Made by a program: the position numbers and the translations under genes. DNA of 64,000 nt from an uncultured Arachnia sp. (GTDB lineage Bacteria; Actinomycetota; Actinomycetes; Propionibacteriales; Propionibacteriaceae), in the NCBI GenBank assembly GCA_947499145.1, contig CANMNB010000006.1, positions 1 to 64,000 on the forward strand, written 5' to 3'. Within the stretch, counting starts at the first letter, position 1, and the number at the start of each line of letters is the position of its first letter. The notes under the pieces were generated by a model that was not told where the DNA came from, searched no databases, and saw nothing but the letters and a program-made list of their open reading frames with translations. Below are positions 28,293-36,719 of this stretch, one piece after another.

Positions 28293-29470
28293 GGGGCTGG
28301 GTCCTCCTGCTGGTCGTCGTCGGGTTCGGTCGGATCCGGGCCCACGTGGGCGGGTAGCCGCAGGGTGAACGTCGAGCCCTGGCGTGGACGTGACCACAGC
28401 CGGATGCTACCGCCGTGCGCGAGGGCGATGTGGCGCACGATCGACAGCCCGAGGCCGGTCCCACCGCTCTCTCGACTCCGGCCGTAGTCGACGCGGAAGA
28501 ACCGCTCGAAGACGCGGTCCTGGTCCTCGGGCGCGATGCCGATGCCGTTGTCGGCCACCTTGATGTCGACGAACTCGTCCCCGTCCTCGGTGACCCGGGC
28601 GACGCTGACGGCCACCCGGGCACGTTCGCCCGAGTAGGCGATGGCGTTCTGGACCAGGTTGGACACGGCATCGGCGAGCTGCCACTTGTCGCCCAGGACG
28701 CGGGCATCCGGGACCTCGGTGCGCGCGATGGTGATCCCCCGCTTCAGGGCCGAGGCCTGGTGCCGGGAGAGCGCCTCGTCCACCACGTCGGAGATGTCCA
28801 CCACTGCACGCGAGCCCAGGTGGTCGGCCGACTGCAGGCGGGACAGGTCGATGATCTGCGTCACGAGTTCACCGAGCCTCGCCGACTCGCGCTGCAGCCG
28901 TGCCGCGAAGTCCTTGACCTGTTCGGGTTCGTCGGCGGCCAGCTCGATCGCCTCGGACAGGATCCCGATCGCGCCGATCGGGGTCTTCAACTCGTGCGAG
29001 ACGTTGGCGACGAAGTCCCGCCGCACCGCGTCCACCCGTCGCGACGCCGCCTCGTCCTCGGCGATCACCAGCAGCCTCCCGTCATCGAGCGGGATGATCC
29101 GGGCCGTCAGTTCCGTCGGGTAGGTCCCGGGTTCCCGCTCGCGGTCGACGTGTCCTCGGAAGATGGTCTGGTCCGCGCGGGCACGGCGCACGAGCTCGAG
29201 CAGCTCGCGGAACCCGATGCGGGTGCCACGCACGATCCCGAGCGCTGCGGCCGCCTCGTTGGACACCAGCACCTCGTCGTGGGATCCCACCAGGGCGGCC
29301 CCGGGGTGCAGGGCCAGCACGATCTTCGTGAGGTCGTTCGTCGACTCGCTGCCGGCGCGGGGAGCGTTCAGTGCACGCCTCGCCTCGACGCCACGCCGGA
29401 CGACGACGACAAGCGCGACGACGGCGAGGACCGTCACCGCACCGATCAACCCGGCGAGGGCAGGGGGCAT
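28289..29470 (-). CDS. senX3: Sensor histidine kinase SenX3
   Basis: This 393-aa sensor has a single N-terminal transmembrane helix (GLIGAVTVLAVVALVVVV), a PAS-like region (residues 45-140), HisKA with the phospho-acceptor H159 in FVANVSHELKTP, and HATPase with N-box NLVQNAIAY, G1 DNGIGI, F-box RVFERFFR and G2 GTGLGLS. It phosphorylates RegX3 under phosphate limitation. I choose the ATG at 29470 over one at 29479: a TAGGAT box (plus 29478-29483) includes the upstream ATG and ends 7 nt before the chosen one. The gene diverges from phoU. Confidence 0.92.
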   Translation of the reverse strand: MPPALAGLIGAVTVLAVVALVVVVRRGVEARRALNAPRAGSESTNDLTKIVLALHPGAALVGSHDEVLVSNEAAAALGIVRGTRIGFRELLELVRRARADQTIFRGHVDREREPGTYPTELTARIIPLDDGRLLVIAEDEAASRRVDAVRRDFVANVSHELKTPIGAIGILSEAIELAADEPEQVKDFAARLQRESARLGELVTQIIDLSRLQSADHLGSRAVVDISDVVDEALSRHQASALKRGITIARTEVPDARVLGDKWQLADAVSNLVQNAIAYSGERARVAVSVARVTEDGDEFVDIKVADNGIGIAPEDQDRVFERFFRVDYGRSRESGGTGLGLSIVRHIALAHGGSIRLWSRPRQGSTFTLRLPAHVGPDPTEPDDDQQEDPAP

Positions 29471-29477
29471 GGCACTC

Positions 29478-29483
29478 ATCCTA
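29478..29483 (-). promoter_or_regulatory. senX3: -10 box deciding the senX3 start
   Basis: TAGGAT on the minus strand contains the upstream in-frame ATG, leaving the ATG at 29470 as the likely leaderless start. Confidence 0.55.
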
Positions 29484-29529
29484 GGGCGCCGGCCGCGGAC
29501 GTCCAGCCCGATCCCGCAGTCACCCGACA

Positions 29530-29551
29530 GTTCACCGCCCGTTCAGCTTCC
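29530..29551. promoter_or_regulatory. PHO-box-like direct repeat (RegX3/PhoP site)
   Basis: Two 11-nt units, GTTCACCGCCC and GTTCAGCTTCC, run head to tail, followed by a partial third unit (GTAACC). This fits the actinobacterial PHO-box pattern of GTTCA-type direct repeats. It lies between senX3 and phoU, about 60-80 nt upstream of the predicted senX3 start of transcription. Confidence 0.75.
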
Positions 29552-29677
29552 CGTAACCCGGGGCAACGGGATCGTCACCTGACCGGGCTAAGGTCGGCGG
29601 TCAGTGGTGTGCCTGCCCCGTCCCGGCCGGCGCACGCAATAGGATGACAAGACCATCGACGGAAGGACGGCCGACAC

Positions 29678-30343
29678 ATGCGCGCGAGCTACCACGAGGA
29701 ACTCAACGGGGTCCTGGAACGACTCCACCACATGGCCGAGCTGGTCGAGGTAGCCATGCGGGAAGCATCGGAGTCGCTGCTGACCGCCGACCTCGGACGC
29801 GCGGAGGCCGTCATCTCCAATGACGCCCAACTCGACGCCATGCACGAGGAGCTGGAGTACAAGTGCCTGTCCCTGCTCGCGCTGCAGGCGCCGGTCGCCG
29901 GTGAGCTGCGCACGATCGTCTCCACGATCCGCGTCGTCTTCGAGCTCGCCCGGATGGGTGACCTCGCCGCGCACATCGCCAAGATCGCACGCCTGCGCTA
30001 CCCGGACCATGCCGTCGTGCCCGAACTCGAGCCCAACTTCAGGCGCATGGCGGAGGTCTCCATCCAGATGATCCAGGTGGCCGCCCGCAGCCTGCAGGAC
30101 CAGGACGCGACGGAGGCGATGACCCTGGCGCAGATCGACGCCGAGATGGACGACCTGCGGCGGGACCATTTCACCGTCGTGCTCGGGGACGGCTGGCAGG
30201 GCACCACGGCGCAGGCCATCGACATCGCCCTCCTCGGGCGGTACTTCGAACGTTTCGCCGACCACGCCGTCGCTGTGGCCCGCCGCGTGATCTACCTCAT
30301 CACCGGAAGCAACCCGGAGGGCGTGGACTGGCCGAACGCCTGA
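29678..30343 (+). CDS. phoU: Phosphate signalling protein PhoU
   Basis: PhoU (221 aa) is an all-alpha metal-binding protein that dampens phosphate signalling through the kinase and the Pst transporter. Two PhoU repeats are visible with E/DxxxD-type blocks ([17 protein letters not shown] and [13 protein letters not shown]). The ATG has a GGAAGGA SD. TAGGAT at 29640-29645 is a -10 candidate, and TAAGGT at 29588-29593 is an alternative closer to the PHO box. No pst genes are in the window. Confidence 0.93.
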   Translation: MRASYHEELNGVLERLHHMAELVEVAMREASESLLTADLGRAEAVISNDAQLDAMHEELEYKCLSLLALQAPVAGELRTIVSTIRVVFELARMGDLAAHIAKIARLRYPDHAVVPELEPNFRRMAEVSIQMIQVAARSLQDQDATEAMTLAQIDAEMDDLRRDHFTVVLGDGWQGTTAQAIDIALLGRYFERFADHAVAVARRVIYLITGSNPEGVDWPNA

Positions 30344-30386
30344 CCTCCCCGGGAGCTCCGGCGACGGCGCCTGTAGTGTGTCCACC

Positions 30387-31136
30387 ATGACCGGAAAGCT
30401 CATCCTGCTCCGCCACGGCGAGAGCGAATGGAACGCCAAGAACCTGTTCACCGGCTGGGTGGACGTCGACATCAACGCCAAGGGCGAGGCCGAGGCCAAG
30501 CGCGCCGCGGAGCTGCTGCAGGCCGAGGACCTGCTGCCCGACGTGCTGCACACCTCCCTGCTGCGCCGCGCGATCCACACCGCCAACCTCGCCCTCGACG
30601 GGTGCGACAGGCACTGGATTCCGGTGCGTCGGAGCTGGCGGCTGAACGAGCGGCATTACGGCGCCCTGCAGGGCAAGAACAAGGCCCAGACGCTGGAGCA
30701 GTTCGGCGAGGAGCAGTTCATGCTGTGGCGCCGCAGCTACGACACCCCGCCCCCGGTGATCGACGTCGACGACGAGTTCAGCCAGCACCACGACCCCCGC
30801 TACGCCGACATCCCCGAGGACGAGCGCCCGCGCACTGAGTGCCTCAAGGACGTCGTGAACCGGATGCTGCCGTACTGGGAGTCCGACATCATCCCTGACC
30901 TCGACGCCGGCCACACCGTGCTCGTCACGGCCCATGGCAACTCGCTCCGAGCGCTCGTGAAGCACCTCGACGGCATCTCCGACGAGGACATCGCCGGCCT
31001 CAACATCCCCACCGGCATCCCGCTCTACTACGAGCTCGACGAGAACCACATGCCGGTCACGCGCGGCGGCCGCTACCTCGACCCGGAGGCCGCAGCCGCC
31101 TCCATCGAGGCCGTCAAGAACCAGGGCAAGAAGTAG
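30387..31136 (+). CDS. gpmA: 2,3-bisphosphoglycerate-dependent phosphoglycerate mutase
   Basis: The 249-aa glycolytic mutase interconverts 3- and 2-phosphoglycerate. The phospho-histidine is in [10 protein letters not shown] (H10), with [25 protein letters not shown], and the second histidine in [11 protein letters not shown] near 184. I start at ATG 30387: TAGTGT (30374-30379) ends 7 nt upstream, so the mRNA is probably leaderless. Confidence 0.95.
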   Translation: MTGKLILLRHGESEWNAKNLFTGWVDVDINAKGEAEAKRAAELLQAEDLLPDVLHTSLLRRAIHTANLALDGCDRHWIPVRRSWRLNERHYGALQGKNKAQTLEQFGEEQFMLWRRSYDTPPPVIDVDDEFSQHHDPRYADIPEDERPRTECLKDVVNRMLPYWESDIIPDLDAGHTVLVTAHGNSLRALVKHLDGISDEDIAGLNIPTGIPLYYELDENHMPVTRGGRYLDPEAAAASIEAVKNQGKK

Positions 31137-31182
31137 GCCCACACCTCGGTGCGGGTCAGGTCGGCCAACTAGATTGGTCGGC

Positions 31183-31923
31183 ATGACCCGCACCGCTGTC
31201 GTCACCGGCGCCTCTTCCGGGATCGGCGCCGCCACTGCCCGCCACCTCGCCCGGCTCGGCTTCCACGTCCTGTGCGTGGCCCGCCGGGTCGACCGCATCG
31301 AGGCGCTGGCGCAGGAGATCGGCGGGACCGCCGTCGAGTGCGACGTCACGCTCCCGGGCGACGTGGACGCCCTCGCCGAGGCGGTCGGTGGCCGGCTGGA
31401 CATCCTCGTCAACAACGCCGGCGGCGCACTCGGGCTGGAGCCGGTGTCGGACGCCGACCTCGACGCCTGGGAGCAGATGTACCAGGTGAACGTCCTCGGC
31501 ACGGCGCGCGTCACGAAGGCCGTCCTGCCCGCTCTCCTCGCGGCGGAGGGCGCGGTGGTGTTCGTCACGTCCACCGCCGCCGACGCGGGCTACGAGGGCG
31601 GCGCCGGCTACTGCGGCGCGAAGGCAGCGGAGCGGGCACTGGTGCAGTCCATGCGGCTCGAGCTGTTCGACCAGCCCGTGCGCGTCTGCGAGATCAGCCC
31701 GGGGATGGTCCACACCGAGGAGTTCTCGCTCACCCGGTTCGGTGGCGACGCCGAGCGCGCCGAATCCGTCTACGAGGGCGTGCCGGACCCACTGTCAGCC
31801 GACGACGTGGCCGATGCCATCGCCTACGTGGCCACCCGGCCACCGCACGTCAACATCGACCGCCTGACCATCCGCCCCCGGGCCCAGGCGGCCCAGCACA
31901 AGGTCCATCGCGTCACGGGCTGA
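31183..31923 (+). CDS. SDR oxidoreductase, YdfG-like
   Basis: A 246-aa classical short-chain dehydrogenase with cofactor motif TGASSGIG (8-15), NNAG (77-80) and a catalytic triad of S130, Y143 and K147 (YCGAK). ARRVDR after the second beta strand suggests NADP(H). Overall it resembles the YdfG-type NADP-dependent 3-hydroxy-acid or serine dehydrogenase group. TAGATT (31170-31175) ends 7 nt before the ATG, indicating a leaderless mRNA. It converges with the iron alcohol dehydrogenase gene, 2 bp between stops. Confidence 0.85.
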   Translation: MTRTAVVTGASSGIGAATARHLARLGFHVLCVARRVDRIEALAQEIGGTAVECDVTLPGDVDALAEAVGGRLDILVNNAGGALGLEPVSDADLDAWEQMYQVNVLGTARVTKAVLPALLAAEGAVVFVTSTAADAGYEGGAGYCGAKAAERALVQSMRLELFDQPVRVCEISPGMVHTEEFSLTRFGGDAERAESVYEGVPDPLSADDVADAIAYVATRPPHVNIDRLTIRPRAQAAQHKVHRVTG

Positions 31924-31925
31924 GG

Positions 31926-33065
31926 TCAGCTCGCCGCCTGCAGCACGGCCAGGAGTTCGTCTCGCGTGAGCTCGATCGGGTTGCCCTTCATCGAGCTGGC
32001 CCGACGCGCCGCCTCCACCACGCCGTCGTGGTCGTCCGTCGCCAAACCCAGGTCCGTCAGCCCCTGGATGCCGAGGAGAGTCCGGAGCTCGTCGAGCCAG
32101 CCCACCAGGGACTCGGCCTCCCGCTCGCCCGTCGCGGCGACCGCCGCCAACTCGTAGGCGGGCAGGGCCGGGTTGCCGGGGTCCCGCTCCCTGAGGGCGG
32201 CGATGTTGGCTGCCGTCACGTCGCGCAGCAGGGCCGCACAGATCGCACCGTGTGCCGCACCGGTGACACCTCCCAGCACGCCGGCGAGTCCGTGGACCGC
32301 CCCGAGTTTGGCGTTGGCCAGCGACAACCCTCCGAGCAGCGAGCACAGCGCCATGTCCGTGCGCGCGTCGAGGTCGTCGCCGTGCTCGACCGCGCGCACC
32401 AGCGACCGGGTCCCCGCCTGCCAGCCGGCGAGCGCCAGGGCGTCGACGAGGGGGTTGGCCATGCGCGAGGTCATCGGCTCCAGGCACTGCGTCAGCGCAT
32501 CCATCCCTGACGAGGCGGTCACCGCCGGCGGGCAGCTCACGGTGAGTTCGGGATCGACGACGGCGGCGGTCGCGAGCATCGCGGGTGAGCGGAGCGACAC
32601 CTTCACCCGGTGTTCTTCGCTGGCGAGCACGGCGTTGGAGGTCACCTCCGAGCCCGTACCGGCAGTGGTGGGCACCGCGATCCAGGGCCATCCGCGCTCC
32701 GGCAGCGGCGCGCCCCCGCCAATGACCTCGGCGTGGTCGAGGGGGTCGGTCTCCGAGACGGCCAGGATGGCCACGGCCTTGGCGAGGTCCAGCACCGCTC
32801 CTCCCCCGACGCCGATGACATGGTCGGCGCCGCTGCGGCGGGCGGCCTCGACGGCGCGGCGGGCGTCGTCGAAGCTCGGCTCCCCCTGGAGGGCGAACTC
32901 CGCGGCCACGTCGACGTCGCCCAGCAGGTGGCGGAACCGGTCCGGGTCGGTGCCGGTCACGACGAACGCGGAGCGCCCCAGGCGTGAGCTCAGATCGTCC
33001 AGGTCACCCGAGGCGCCCGCCCCGAAGCGAATGTCGGCGGCAGTGGCAAACGTGAAGGATCCCAT
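31926..33065 (-). CDS. Iron-containing alcohol dehydrogenase family protein
   Basis: A 379-aa group III dehydrogenase with an N-terminal NAD-binding domain (VIGVGGGAVLDLAKAVA near 83, VPTTAGTGSEVTSNAV near 130) and a C-terminal helical metal domain (SGMDALTQCLEP near 186, AVHGLAGVLGGVTGAAHG near 256-273) carrying the metal Asp/His ligands. It probably oxidises or reduces an alcohol/aldehyde; maleylacetate reductase and 1,3-propanediol or lactaldehyde dehydrogenase roles are all possible. No SD is obvious at the ATG. Confidence 0.85.
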   Translation of the reverse strand: MGSFTFATAADIRFGAGASGDLDDLSSRLGRSAFVVTGTDPDRFRHLLGDVDVAAEFALQGEPSFDDARRAVEAARRSGADHVIGVGGGAVLDLAKAVAILAVSETDPLDHAEVIGGGAPLPERGWPWIAVPTTAGTGSEVTSNAVLASEEHRVKVSLRSPAMLATAAVVDPELTVSCPPAVTASSGMDALTQCLEPMTSRMANPLVDALALAGWQAGTRSLVRAVEHGDDLDARTDMALCSLLGGLSLANAKLGAVHGLAGVLGGVTGAAHGAICAALLRDVTAANIAALRERDPGNPALPAYELAAVAATGEREAESLVGWLDELRTLLGIQGLTDLGLATDDHDGVVEAARRASSMKGNPIELTRDELLAVLQAAS

Positions 33066-33186
33066 GGCCCCAGCTTCCCAGACCCACTGACAACGCGCGG
33101 CGGGCAGCGGGTATTCCCGGCGTTCTCCGCTGGCGGATTCGGTGGGTCACGGGGTGAGATGCCCGGGCAGCGGCGCGCCGGTCGCC

Positions 33187-33192
33187 TAGAGT
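33187..33192 (+). promoter_or_regulatory. -10 box of the cysteine leader transcript
   Basis: TAGAGT ends 7 nt before the ATG of the leader peptide at 33200, so the leader ORF would be translated from the 5' end of a leaderless transcript. Confidence 0.65.
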
Positions 33193-33199
33193 TCCCTCC

Positions 33200-33286
33200 A
33201 TGCAGCGCACCGCCACCACCGAGCTCGTGAGCCGACGCCACGTCGACTTCGCCGGGGTTGCGTCTGCCATGTGTCGGGGCCGTTAG
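33200..33286 (+). CDS. Cysteine-responsive leader peptide upstream of sulfate assimilation genes
   Basis: A 28-codon ORF whose C-terminal part reads LVSRRHVDF, then AGVASAMCRGR. It matches the actinobacterial putative leader peptide pattern (R-x-HVDL/F, then a serine/alanine block ending in xCR) that precedes sulfur genes. The single cysteine codon (TGT, 33272-33274) is four codons before the stop. The cysteine codon immediately precedes a hairpin, so ribosome stalling when cysteinyl-tRNA is scarce could alter folding and raise sir expression (inference). The rest of the gap, 33066-33199, has no recognised feature. A TAGAGT box sits 7 nt upstream. Confidence 0.8.
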   Translation: MQRTATTELVSRRHVDFAGVASAMCRGR

Positions 33287-33328
33287 CAGCCCCGCACCCT
33301 CTCGAGCCGGGCCTGCGTCGCGCCCGGC
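33275..33328 (+). promoter_or_regulatory. Candidate attenuator hairpins between leader peptide and sir
   Basis: Hairpin 1 (CGGGGC 33275-33280 with GCCCCG 33289-33294) starts directly after the cysteine codon and encloses the leader stop codon. Hairpin 2 (GCCGGGC 33306-33312 with GCCCGGC 33322-33328) follows, then a C-rich stretch. A ribosome on the leader would mask hairpin 1. Confidence 0.55.
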
Positions 33329-33379
33329 CCCCCAACCCCCGCGTGATCACGCAGGTCCTCGTCCCCCCACGAAGGAACC

Positions 33380-35077
33380 ATGAGCAGCAGCACCGTCGGG
33401 CGTGTCCGCCCTTCCGCCTCCGGCAAATCACACGGCCAGTGGGCCGTCGACGGCCCCACGCCACTCAACGCCAACGAGGAGTTCAAGGCCGCCGACAACG
33501 GCCTCAACGTCCGCGAGCGCATCATCGAGGTCTATGCGCTCCAGGGCTTCGACTCCATTGCGCCCGACGACCTCCACGGCCGGATGCGCTGGTACGGGCT
33601 CTACACCCAGCGCAAGCAGGGCATCGATGGCCACCGCACCGGAACACTGGGGCCGGACGAGCTGTCCGACCGCTACTTCATGATGCGCGTACGGGTCGAC
33701 GGCGGGGCACTGACCACCGATCAACTGCGGGTGATCGGCCAGATCTCCGTCGAGTTCGCCCGCGACACCGCCGACATCTCCGACCGCCAGAACATCCAGC
33801 TGCACTGGATCCGAGTGGAGGACGTGCCCGAGATCTGGCGCCGCCTCGAGGCCGTCGGGCTCGACACCACCGAGGCCTGCGGCGACACCCCGCGCGTCAT
33901 CCTTGGCTCCCCGCTCGCCGGGGTCGCGGCCGACGAGATCATCGACCCGACCCCGGTGATAGCGGAGATCCGGCGTCGCTACATCGGGGACCCCGAGCTG
34001 GCCAACCTGCCGCGGAAGTTCAAGTCGGCGATCACCGGGCACCCGAGTCTCGACGTCGTCCACGAGATCAACGACATCAGCCTCGTCGGCGTGGTCCACC
34101 CGGAGCTCGGCGTCGGCTATGACCTCTGGGTGGGGGGCGGCCTCTCGACGTCGCCGCGACTGGCTGAGCGCCTCGGCGCCTTCGTGACCGAGGCACAGGC
34201 CGCCGACGTGTGGCACGGCGTCGTGCGCATCTTCCGCGACTACGGCTATCGCCGCCTCCGGAACAAGGCCCGCCTGAAGTTCCTGCTGGCCGAATGGGGC
34301 GCGGAACGGTTCCGCGAGGTGCTGGAGAGCGAGTACCTCGGCTACCGCCTCGCCGACGGACCACCCCCGCCTCCCGCGAGCACACCCGGTGACCACGTCG
34401 GGATCCACGCCCAGAAGGACGGACGGCTCTACGTCGGCCTGGCCCCCACGGTGGGCCGATCGTCCGGCTCCACCCTGCTGCGCCTGGCCGACCTCGCCGA
34501 GGAGGCCGGCTCCCGTCGAGTGCGGCTGACTCCCCACCAGAAGCTCGTCGTCCTCGACGTCGACCCGGCCTCGGTGGAGTTGCTGGTGGCGGGGGCCGAC
34601 CGGCTGGGCCTGACGGCGACGCCGTCGCCGTTCCGCCGCCACACGATGGCCTGCACCGGCATCGAGTTCTGCAAGCTCGCCTTCGTCGACACCAAGGACA
34701 CGGCCACCGCCACCATCGCCGAGCTCGAGCGACGGCTGGCTGGCATCGAGATCGACGTCCCGATCACGCTCAACGTCAACGGCTGCCCCAACTCCTGCGC
34801 CCGGATCCAGACCGCCGACATCGGGCTGAAGGGCCAGCTCGCCAAGGGTGCCGACGGAGCCCCCGAGTTCGCCTTCCAGGTGCACCTCGGTGGCGGGCTC
34901 GCATCCCACGACCGCGACGAGGCCGGGCTGGGCCGCACCGTTCGAGGGCTCAAGGTCACCGCCGCGGACCTGCCGGACTACGTGGAGCGGGTCGTACGCC
35001 GGTTCCTGTCCGACCGCGCACCGGGCGAGAGGTTCGCGAGCTGGGTGCACCGGGCCGACGACGAGGCCCTCGCATGA
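33380..35077 (+). CDS. sir: Assimilatory sulfite reductase, ferredoxin-dependent
   Basis: Reduces sulfite to sulfide with six electrons from ferredoxin using siroheme and a 4Fe-4S cluster. The 565-aa protein has two ferrodoxin-like/siroheme repeats. Cluster cysteines are C425 and C431 (ACTGIEFCK) and C469 and C473 (NGCPNSC). Y75 and C167 are spaced by 92 residues, the same as the Tyr69-Cys161 pair reported near the siroheme of the M. tuberculosis enzyme. An AAGGA SD precedes the ATG. It is the first gene of a tightly overlapping run and is preceded by a cysteine leader peptide. Nitrite reductase is the alternative reading, but the neighbours argue for sulfite. Confidence 0.92.
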   Translation: MSSSTVGRVRPSASGKSHGQWAVDGPTPLNANEEFKAADNGLNVRERIIEVYALQGFDSIAPDDLHGRMRWYGLYTQRKQGIDGHRTGTLGPDELSDRYFMMRVRVDGGALTTDQLRVIGQISVEFARDTADISDRQNIQLHWIRVEDVPEIWRRLEAVGLDTTEACGDTPRVILGSPLAGVAADEIIDPTPVIAEIRRRYIGDPELANLPRKFKSAITGHPSLDVVHEINDISLVGVVHPELGVGYDLWVGGGLSTSPRLAERLGAFVTEAQAADVWHGVVRIFRDYGYRRLRNKARLKFLLAEWGAERFREVLESEYLGYRLADGPPPPPASTPGDHVGIHAQKDGRLYVGLAPTVGRSSGSTLLRLADLAEEAGSRRVRLTPHQKLVVLDVDPASVELLVAGADRLGLTATPSPFRRHTMACTGIEFCKLAFVDTKDTATATIAELERRLAGIEIDVPITLNVNGCPNSCARIQTADIGLKGQLAKGADGAPEFAFQVHLGGGLASHDRDEAGLGRTVRGLKVTAADLPDYVERVVRRFLSDRAPGERFASWVHRADDEALA

Positions 35078-35826
35078 GCACGCTGACGAGCCACGGACCG
35101 GGACGGGTCCGCACCACGGACGAACTGCGGTCGCTGGCAGCCGCCGCCGCGCACCACCTCGCGGACGCCCCCGCCGACGCCCTCGCGTCCTGGGCGGCGG
35201 AGACATTCGGCGCGCGGCTGGTGGTGGCGTGCTCCATGGCGGCCGACACCGTCGTGCCCCACCTCGTCAGCCAGCACCTGCCCGGCGTCGACGTGCTGTT
35301 CCTGCAGACCGGCTACCACTTCCCCGAGACCCTCGGCACGCGCGATGCCCTCGCCCACGTCCTGGACATCCGGCTGGTCGAGGCGCTGCCGCAACTGACG
35401 GTCGCCGAACAGGACCAACGACACGGCCCCCGGCTGCATGACCGGGACCCGCTGGCCTGCTGCGCGCTGCGGAAGGTGGAGCCCATCAACAGGGAGCTCG
35501 CGGGGTACGAGGCGTGGGTGACGGGACTGCGTCGCGAGGACAACGCCCTGCGCGCCCACACCCCGGTCGTCGAGTGGGACGAGGCCCACCAGATGGTCAA
35601 GGTGAACCCCATCGCCGCGTGGAGCCTCGACGAACTCATGGCCTACGTGGAGCGCCACCAGGTACCCGTGAACCTGCTGCTCGACGAGGGCTACCCGTCG
35701 ATCGGTTGCGCCCCGTGCACGCGGCCGGTCGCCCCGGGGGAGGACCCCCGCGCCGGCCGGTGGGCCGGTCACGCCAAGACCGAGTGCGGACTGCACGTCG
35801 CGCCCGGGGAGGAAGGAACGAGATGA
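35074..35826 (+). CDS. cysH: Adenylylsulfate (APS) reductase
   Basis: This 250-aa PAPS/APS reductase family member carries the 4Fe-4S ligands C129-C130 (LACCALRK) and C212/C215 (SIGCAPC), which mark the APS-using class, and the catalytic C238 in KTECGLH. It reduces APS to sulfite and AMP with thioredoxin. The absence of an APS kinase gene agrees with direct use of APS. Its ATG overlaps the sir stop codon (ATGA), and its own stop overlaps the cysD start. Confidence 0.94.
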   Translation: MSTLTSHGPGRVRTTDELRSLAAAAAHHLADAPADALASWAAETFGARLVVACSMAADTVVPHLVSQHLPGVDVLFLQTGYHFPETLGTRDALAHVLDIRLVEALPQLTVAEQDQRHGPRLHDRDPLACCALRKVEPINRELAGYEAWVTGLRREDNALRAHTPVVEWDEAHQMVKVNPIAAWSLDELMAYVERHQVPVNLLLDEGYPSIGCAPCTRPVAPGEDPRAGRWAGHAKTECGLHVAPGEEGTR

Positions 35827-36719
35827 GCACCCTCACACACCTGGAGTCGCTGGAATCCGAGGCGATCCACATCATCCGCGAGATGGTCGCGGAACTGGAG
35901 CGGCCGGCGTTGCTGTTCTCCGGCGGCAAGGACTCCATCGTCATGCTGCACCTCGCGGCCAAGGCGTTCTACCCGGCACCGCCACCTGTCACGCTCCTGC
36001 ACGTCGACACGGGCCACAACTTTCCCGAGGTGCTGGCCTTCCGCGACGCGACGGTGCAGCAGCTCGGTCTGAGACTCGTGGTCGCACGTGTCCAGGACTA
36101 CATCGACGACGGCCGCCTGCTCGAGCGCGCCGACGGCACCCGCAACCCACTCCAGACCCAGCCGCTGCTGGACGCGATCGCGGAGGGCCGCTTCGACGCC
36201 GTGTTCGGCGGGGGACGCCGCGACGAGGAGAAGGCGCGCGCCAAAGAACGGGTGGTCAGCCTCCGCGACGAGTTCGGGCAGTGGGATCCCCGCAACCAGC
36301 GGCCCGAGCTGTGGAACCTGTACAACCCGAGGCACCGGCCGGGCGAGCACGTGCGCGTGTTCCCGCTGTCCAACTGGACGGAGCTAGACGTGTGGCGCTA
36401 CATCGAGGCGGAGGAAATCGACCTGCCCGGGCTCTACTTCACCCACGAGCGCGACGTGGTGCAGCGCGACGGGATGTGGCTGGCCGTCAGCCAGGTCAGC
36501 CCGCCCCGCGAGGGCGAGGCGGTCGAGCGCCGCCGCGTCCGCTACCGCACGGTCGGGGACATGAGCTGCACGGGCGCCGTGCTCTCGGAGGCGACGACGG
36601 TGGCCGACGTCATCGAGGAGGTGGCCCTCACCAGGGTCACCGAACGCGGCGCCACCCGCGCCGATGACCGCCTGACCGAAGCCGCCATGGAGGACCGCAA
36701 GAAGGAGGGGTACTTCTGA
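35823..36719 (+). CDS. cysD: Sulfate adenylyltransferase subunit 2
   Basis: CysD (298 aa) is the ATP-pyrophosphatase subunit that forms APS from sulfate and ATP with CysN. The PP-loop SGGKDS is at 33-38, HVDTGHNFPEVLAFRD follows near 65, and FGGGRRDEEKARAKER near 130 is the family signature. A GGAAGGAACGAG SD precedes the ATG, which overlaps the cysH stop by four bases. It is translationally linked to cysN (TGATG). Confidence 0.96.
   Translation: MSTLTHLESLESEAIHIIREMVAELERPALLFSGGKDSIVMLHLAAKAFYPAPPPVTLLHVDTGHNFPEVLAFRDATVQQLGLRLVVARVQDYIDDGRLLERADGTRNPLQTQPLLDAIAEGRFDAVFGGGRRDEEKARAKERVVSLRDEFGQWDPRNQRPELWNLYNPRHRPGEHVRVFPLSNWTELDVWRYIEAEEIDLPGLYFTHERDVVQRDGMWLAVSQVSPPREGEAVERRRVRYRTVGDMSCTGAVLSEATTVADVIEEVALTRVTERGATRADDRLTEAAMEDRKKEGYF

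Noticed and set aside
33380..35077. Nitrite reductase annotation for the siroheme enzyme
   Set aside because: Overlap with cysH-cysD-cysN, the CbiX gene and the cysteine leader peptide favour sulfite; the Tyr-Cys pair spacing also matches the sulfite enzyme.
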